Assembly (NCBI RefSeq): GCF_900119485.1
Contig: NZ_FPJZ01000008.1
Coordinates: forward strand, 31,454 to 95,453
Reading direction: 5' to 3'
DNA length: 64,000 nucleotides
From: Thermoactinomyces sp. DSM 45891
Lineage (GTDB): Bacteria > Bacillota > Bacilli > Thermoactinomycetales > Thermoactinomycetaceae
In this document: positions 60,405-64,000 of the stretch, piece by piece
Layout: the number at the start of each line of letters is the position of its first letter
Position numbering within the stretch: the first letter of the stretch is position 1
Notes under the pieces: generated by a model
The model's database searches: none
The model's input: only the letters and a program-made list of their open reading frames with translations
What the model was told of the DNA's origin: nothing
Program-made: the position numbers and the translations under genes

Positions 60405-61040
60405 ATGGCTGAAAAATCATTGGATGAGAGGATAGAAGAATTTACACAACAAACTTCTCTCGCCACAGATCTAGCAAAACCACCCCCATACAATGTGGGA
60501 GACTATATTGATGCCACGATTACGTTTATTGCTTCCTATGGAGCTTTTGTGGAGTTAGAGGGTGGGAAATACTCAGGGTTGATTCATATAAAGAATATAG
60601 CAAATCAATATATTGAGGATATACATGATTTTCTTGAAGTCGGGATGACTATTAATGCGAAAATTATTAGAATTCACAGTGATTTCCGAATTGAGCTTAG
60701 TACACTTCATCTTAATTTAAAAAAGACACCGCAAGTCAATGAGAATCGTTTTTATCTTTCTCCTCTGGAGAAGTTAAAAAATGGACTGCCTACGGGTGAT
60801 GATATTATAGAAAGTAGTAGTGCAAAACCGCCAGAGGAAATACAGAGAATTTTCAATTATTTATCTAAGGTGGTCGGGATTTTATCCCCAGAAAGTAAGG
60901 AGAAAGTACAAAGTTTAGTGAATGAAAAGGGTGTGTTTGCCTTTACGATGAGTTTGGTGGAGGCGTTAAAAGTTTTCGAGGCAGATCTATCTTTGTATCT
61001 AGTGAAGGAAATAGAGAAACAAATGAGGGATGATCTTTAG
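60405..61040 (+). CDS. S1 RNA-binding domain protein
   Basis: The 211-aa protein has an S1 domain at about residues 28-110: YNVGDYIDATITFIASYGAFVELEGGKYSGLIHIKNIA, then DIHDFLEVGMTINAKIIRI. A helical C-terminal region without a known family follows. AAAGGAGG precedes ATG 60405. The 240 bp upstream are strikingly AT-rich and hold a weak hairpin but no gene. Its 3' end overlaps the DUF4258 gene by 11 nt. The low GC hints at acquisition, unproven. Confidence 0.72.
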   Translation: MAEKSLDERIEEFTQQTSLATDLAKPPPYNVGDYIDATITFIASYGAFVELEGGKYSGLIHIKNIANQYIEDIHDFLEVGMTINAKIIRIHSDFRIELSTLHLNLKKTPQVNENRFYLSPLEKLKNGLPTGDDIIESSSAKPPEEIQRIFNYLSKVVGILSPESKEKVQSLVNEKGVFAFTMSLVEALKVFEADLSLYLVKEIEKQMRDDL

Positions 61041-61281
61041 CCTAGACCAGTCAGAGTTTATAACTACGTACCACGCAGCAGAGCGCACAGATCGATTAAA
61101 AAAGGAGTTAACTCCTGAAGACATTATTCAACTGGCCAAAGGAGGAAGAGTTATTCTAGATACTAGAGATCATCGATATATACAAAGTGGCGACTTGCGG
61201 TTCCCTTGCGTAAAAGAAAACGGGAAATTTATTATTAAATCGATAATAAGTAAGGATATGTATATGACTGCAAAAGATTAA
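61030..61281 (+). CDS. DUF4258-like protein
   Basis: The 83-aa product reads FITTYHAAERTDRLKKELTPEDIIQLAKGG...HRYIQSGDLRFPCVKENGKFIIKSII, matching the DUF4258 pattern (H..eR...R.i...di...l..G). This belongs to a RelE/HicA-like fold group that includes toxin-like proteins. It starts inside the S1 gene (ATG 61030, after GAGGG), so translation is coupled. A toxin-antitoxin relation is possible but unproven. Confidence 0.65.
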   Translation: MIFSLDQSEFITTYHAAERTDRLKKELTPEDIIQLAKGGRVILDTRDHRYIQSGDLRFPCVKENGKFIIKSIISKDMYMTAKD

Positions 61282-61283
61282 CA

Positions 61284-61316
61284 AAAAAACAAGCGCCAGA
61301 AACGCTTGTTTTTTTG
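61284..61316. terminator. Bidirectional terminator
   Basis: AAACAAGCG and CGCTTGTTT form a 9-bp stem with a 7-nt loop, A-run on the left and T-run on the right, between convergent DUF4258 and rarA genes. Confidence 0.85.
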
Positions 61317-61321
61317 TTTCC

Positions 61322-62650
61322 TTAGGAGTCGCTAGATTGTTTCATCCAACGCATAAACTCAACCAATTTCTGCTCGTATCCATGATTGCTCGGTTGATAG
61401 AACGACTTGCCGAGATGTTCGTTCGGTAGATATTGTTGCGGGGTGTATCCCCTAGGGAAGTCATGTGGATACTGATACCCTGTCCCGCGATTTTGTGACT
61501 TTGCACCTGGGAAGTGACTGTCACGTAGATGATGAGGGACTTCTGCACGTATTTCTTTCTTTACCGCTTCAAGAGCTTGCTTGATTCCTGTATAGGCTGA
61601 GTTACTTTTAGGAGCTGTAGCGAGATAGATGACGGCTTCGGCTAGCGGGATTTGGGCTTCAGGGAGCCCAACTAGTTCCACGGCATGGGCGGCGGCTGAG
61701 GCGATGAGTAGAGCTCTGGGGTCAGCCATCCCCACGTCTTCTGCGGCGTGAATCATGATTCTTCTCGCGATAAAACGAGGATCCTCCCCTCCTAGGATCA
61801 TTTTGGCAAGATAGTAGAGGGATGCATCTGGATCCGAACCACGCATACTCTTGATCCAGGCAGAGATGGTATCATAATGCTGATCCCCCGATTGATCGTA
61901 GCGAACATGCTTGCGCTGAATCGACTCTTCTGCTATTTCTAAGGTGACATGGCGTATTCCATCTTCATTCGGTGTTGTGGTCATAACTGCCATCTCTAGC
62001 GCATTTAGCACACGGCGGCTATCCCCATCTGCCATCCGTACAAGGTGACTACAGGCATCTGCATCGATCTGTACATGAACATTTCCTAGGCCTCGTTCTT
62101 TGTCCTGTAAGGCTTGATGGATGATTTGGCTAAGTTCTTCTTCATTAAGAAGTTCTAATTGAAATATGAGGGAGCGTGATAGTAGAGCGGCATTTACCTG
62201 AAAAGAAGGATTTTCTGTAGTCGCCCCGACCAAAATAAGCGTACCTTCCTCGACATCAGGCAGGAGTGCATCTTGCTGGGAACGATTAAAACGATGGATT
62301 TCATCTACAAATAAAATCGTCCTCGTCCCATACATTCCTAGGCGTTCTTTTGCAGACCTTACCACTTGGCGTAAGTCATTTACCCCTGCTGTAACGGCAT
62401 TTAGCTGTTCAAAATGAGCTTGTGTAGATTCGGCGATGATTTTAGCAATTGTTGTTTTTCCAGTTCCTGGTGGACCGTGTAAAATAATCGAAGATAGTTG
62501 ATCGGCTTCGATGGCGCGACGTAGTAATCTTCCTTCTCCAACGATCTGGGCTTGTCCAACAAATTCGTAAAAATTTCGAGGTCTCATACGAGCAGCAAGA
62601 GGTCCCTGTTGCTTGGATGTTAAAGCCTGCTGATAATCAAATAGATCCAT
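61322..62650 (-). CDS. rarA: Replication-associated recombination protein A (RarA/MgsA)
   Basis: The 442-aa AAA+ ATPase has Walker A ILHGPPGTGKTTIAK (about residue 60), Walker B TILFVDEIHRFNRSQQDALLPDVE, sensor 1 VGATTENPSF, and sensor 2/arginine finger GDSRRVLNALE. The C-terminal tetramerisation region has the RKHVRYDQSGDQHYDTISAWIKSMRGSDPDASLYYLAKM block. It acts at stalled forks with SSB. It lies beside 6S RNA as in B. subtilis (yrvN). Confidence 0.95.
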   Translation of the reverse strand: MDLFDYQQALTSKQQGPLAARMRPRNFYEFVGQAQIVGEGRLLRRAIEADQLSSIILHGPPGTGKTTIAKIIAESTQAHFEQLNAVTAGVNDLRQVVRSAKERLGMYGTRTILFVDEIHRFNRSQQDALLPDVEEGTLILVGATTENPSFQVNAALLSRSLIFQLELLNEEELSQIIHQALQDKERGLGNVHVQIDADACSHLVRMADGDSRRVLNALEMAVMTTTPNEDGIRHVTLEIAEESIQRKHVRYDQSGDQHYDTISAWIKSMRGSDPDASLYYLAKMILGGEDPRFIARRIMIHAAEDVGMADPRALLIASAAAHAVELVGLPEAQIPLAEAVIYLATAPKSNSAYTGIKQALEAVKKEIRAEVPHHLRDSHFPGAKSQNRGTGYQYPHDFPRGYTPQQYLPNEHLGKSFYQPSNHGYEQKLVEFMRWMKQSSDS

Positions 62651-62751
62651 GTAGAGATTCCCCTCCAGCTTTTCTCCGTTTTGGTTCTAATATAACATAG
62701 ATCCTCGAGCAAACTGTTTAATCAAGAGTGGATTCGAAAACATAATAATGA

Positions 62752-62785
62752 AAACACTCCCAAAGAGAGCTTATTGGGAGTGTTT
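62752..62785. terminator. Terminator downstream of the collagen-like/YVTN gene
   Basis: AAACACTCCCAA and TTGGGAGTGTTT form a perfect 12-bp stem; on the minus strand it is followed by TTTTC. Confidence 0.8.
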
Positions 62786-62824
62786 ATACGAAACTATTTC
62801 TTTTAAGGAAATTTACTGGTCGTT

Positions 62825-64000
62825 TTACAAACTTTGACCAAAAGGATTTACGCCACTCCACTGTGCTCCAGCAAGGGGAATCGTGCCCACAACGGTATCT
62901 ATCATTTGATCGATAACAAAGACCTGATTCGCAACTGGGGATGGAGAATAAACCAGATTAGCCGCAAATGAATTTTGATACGGTGTAAGGAATTGGTTGA
63001 GTGAAATACCATCGGAACTTTGCCCAGTTGGGATAAGGGTCGTTACCGTAGTCGGAAAGCTTGATACATCCGCCACTCCAACGCCTACGGTAGTGTTCCA
63101 TCTTTGAATATATAATTTTTTCGTCATCGGATTTACAGCTACTTCCGTAACATTAGTTCCAACCGGGATGGTTGAATAGATAGCGCCTGCCCCTGTTGCA
63201 GTACTAATTACAGTAACGTTCATAGATCGGAAGTTGCCAATGTAAACAAACTTATTTTGCGCATCGACACTAACTCCTTGTGCTTGAACATTGGTTCCAA
63301 TGGTAATAGTTGAAACAATCGTTCCACCATTCATAGCTGTCGTATCAATAACAGATACTGAACTTGTGGCTGAGGCTGATGAAGGGCCATTGGCAACGTA
63401 GAGTAGATTCGTTAAAGGATTGAATCCCATCTTTAATGGATTAGTTCCAACCGGGATTGAGGCTATGAATGTACTAGGGAAACTAGAAACATCATAAACA
63501 TTCACCCGGTTGTTATTCCAATCGCCTACGTATAAAGCATTTTTGTTTGTCGTCGTTAATCCACGTATGGTGGGAGTGGTACCTGAGAGGGTTATAGTAT
63601 CAATAATGGTATTATTTATTCCGTCAATGACATAAACATTTGCCCCTCCACTAACGTAAACCAAATTATTAATGGTATCTACTTCTCCGTCTGCGTTTCC
63701 GAGAGGCGATCCTAAGGTAATCGTAGCTATGATTTGATTCGTCCTAGCATCGCTAGTAATTACGGTGCTCCCACCTGCGGCATAAACCAATGGGATAGGA
63801 GTTGTATTTGTTCCAGTGGGTCCTGTGTTCCCTTGAGGTCCCGTGTTCCCTTGAGGTCCTGTGTCCCCTTGAGGTCCCGTGTTCCCTTGAGGTCCCGTGT
63901 TCCCTTGAGGTCCTGTGTCTCCTTGAGGTCCCGTGCCTCCTTGAGGTCCCGTGTCTCCTTGAGGCCCTGTGTCTCCTTGAGGCCCTGTGTCTCCTTGAGG
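62825..64000 (-). CDS. Collagen-like repeat protein with C-terminal YVTN beta-propeller (5' end beyond window)
   Basis: The frame is open on the minus strand from 64000 to the stop at 62825, 391 codons here. The first 60 codons are collagen-like (GPQGDT, GPQGNT, GPQGGT repeats), ending GPTGTNTTPIPLVYAAGG. A beta-propeller of about 320 aa follows, with YVTN-like blades (NLVYVSGGANVYVID, LLYVANGP, KFVYIGNF, KLYIQRW) and recurring IVSTITIGTN/STIPVGTN. Such proteins occur on spores or exosporium filaments. The start and any leader lie outside. Confidence 0.8.
   Translation of the reverse strand, partial: PQGDTGPQGDTGPQGDTGPQGGTGPQGDTGPQGNTGPQGNTGPQGDTGPQGNTGPQGNTGPTGTNTTPIPLVYAAGGSTVITSDARTNQIIATITLGSPLGNADGEVDTINNLVYVSGGANVYVIDGINNTIIDTITLSGTTPTIRGLTTTNKNALYVGDWNNNRVNVYDVSSFPSTFIASIPVGTNPLKMGFNPLTNLLYVANGPSSASATSSVSVIDTTAMNGGTIVSTITIGTNVQAQGVSVDAQNKFVYIGNFRSMNVTVISTATGAGAIYSTIPVGTNVTEVAVNPMTKKLYIQRWNTTVGVGVADVSSFPTTVTTLIPTGQSSDGISLNQFLTPYQNSFAANLVYSPSPVANQVFVIDQMIDTVVGTIPLAGAQWSGVNPFGQSL
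63820..64000. repeat. 18-bp tandem repeats encoding Gly-Pro-Gln-Gly-x-Thr
   Basis: About ten units run to the window edge. The plus-strand reading is CCTTGAGGTCCCGTGTTC and close variants; the unit encodes two collagen triplets. Confidence 0.92.

Noticed and set aside
63820..64000. CRISPR-like array of 18-bp repeats
   Set aside because: No spacers; contiguous in-frame Gly-x-y codons.

Overview
The window looks like the chromosome of a moderately low-GC, endospore-forming Firmicute of the order Bacillales. Spore genes support this: an alpha/beta-type SASP behind a sigma-G-like promoter, a repeat-expanded gamma-type SASP, and spoVAC-spoVAD. So do Bacillus-type families (YlaN, YlbF/YlbG, YugN, YhaO/YhaN, AddAB, RarA, DUF423), a hisS T-box, 6S RNA beside aspS/rarA, strong GGAGG ribosome binding sites and frequent TTG/GTG starts. 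A minD-minE pair is unusual for Bacillus itself. A Thermoactinomycetaceae-like host is my guess, not a demonstrated assignment. No rRNA, tRNA, CRISPR array or transposase gene was seen.

Layout. 1-9.1 kb: the 5' end of trmB (cut by the window edge), a NUDIX hydrolase, a Tat-leader dimethylformamidase-like protein, free-Met-sulfoxide reductase, M29 and M42 metallopeptidases, a trypsin-fold protease, ylaN and a Ca/H antiporter. 9.3-17.5 kb: NYN nuclease, Asp23 protein, YugN, M20 amidohydrolase, CBS protein, methyltransferase, spoVAC-spoVAD, a degenerate 2H-phosphoesterase-like gene, and an SPFH/ribbon-helix-helix operon behind a palindromic operator candidate. 17.5-30.3 kb: two subtilases without signal peptides, Mg transport (CNNM/CorC and MgtE), ylbF and ylbG, minD-minE, a two-repeat Myb/SANT-like regulator, several tiny ORFs and both SASP genes. 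30.3-40.3 kb: psd, MFS transporter, aldehyde dehydrogenase, greA, and yhaO-yhaN. 40.4-52 kb: addB-addA, rel, dtd and tkt. 52-55.8 kb: an accessory island with a membrane protein whose 3' end is duplicated, a GC-rich foldable element, and a secreted-lipase/lipoprotein pair. 55.8-62.7 kb: T-box-hisS-aspS, 6S RNA, a 5'-nucleotidase, an S1-domain/DUF4258 overlapping pair, and rarA. 62.8-64 kb: a collagen-like/YVTN-propeller protein running off the window.

How the genes work together. The core is housekeeping: translation and stringent response (rel, dtd, hisS, aspS, 6S, greA), double-strand-break repair (addBA, yhaON, rarA) and division-site placement (minDE). A sporulation layer overlies it. Three places deserve attention as possible undescribed systems: the foldable element at 53042-53205 with the neighbouring lipase/lipoprotein pair, the SPFH/RHH operon with its promoter palindrome, and the S1/DUF4258 pair. 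Convergent genes are usually separated by long, nearly perfect hairpins that can serve both strands.

Gene calls rest on reading translated sequence and remembered family motifs. No database search was possible. Starts were moved from the longest reading frame wherever a good ribosome binding site indicated a shorter product.
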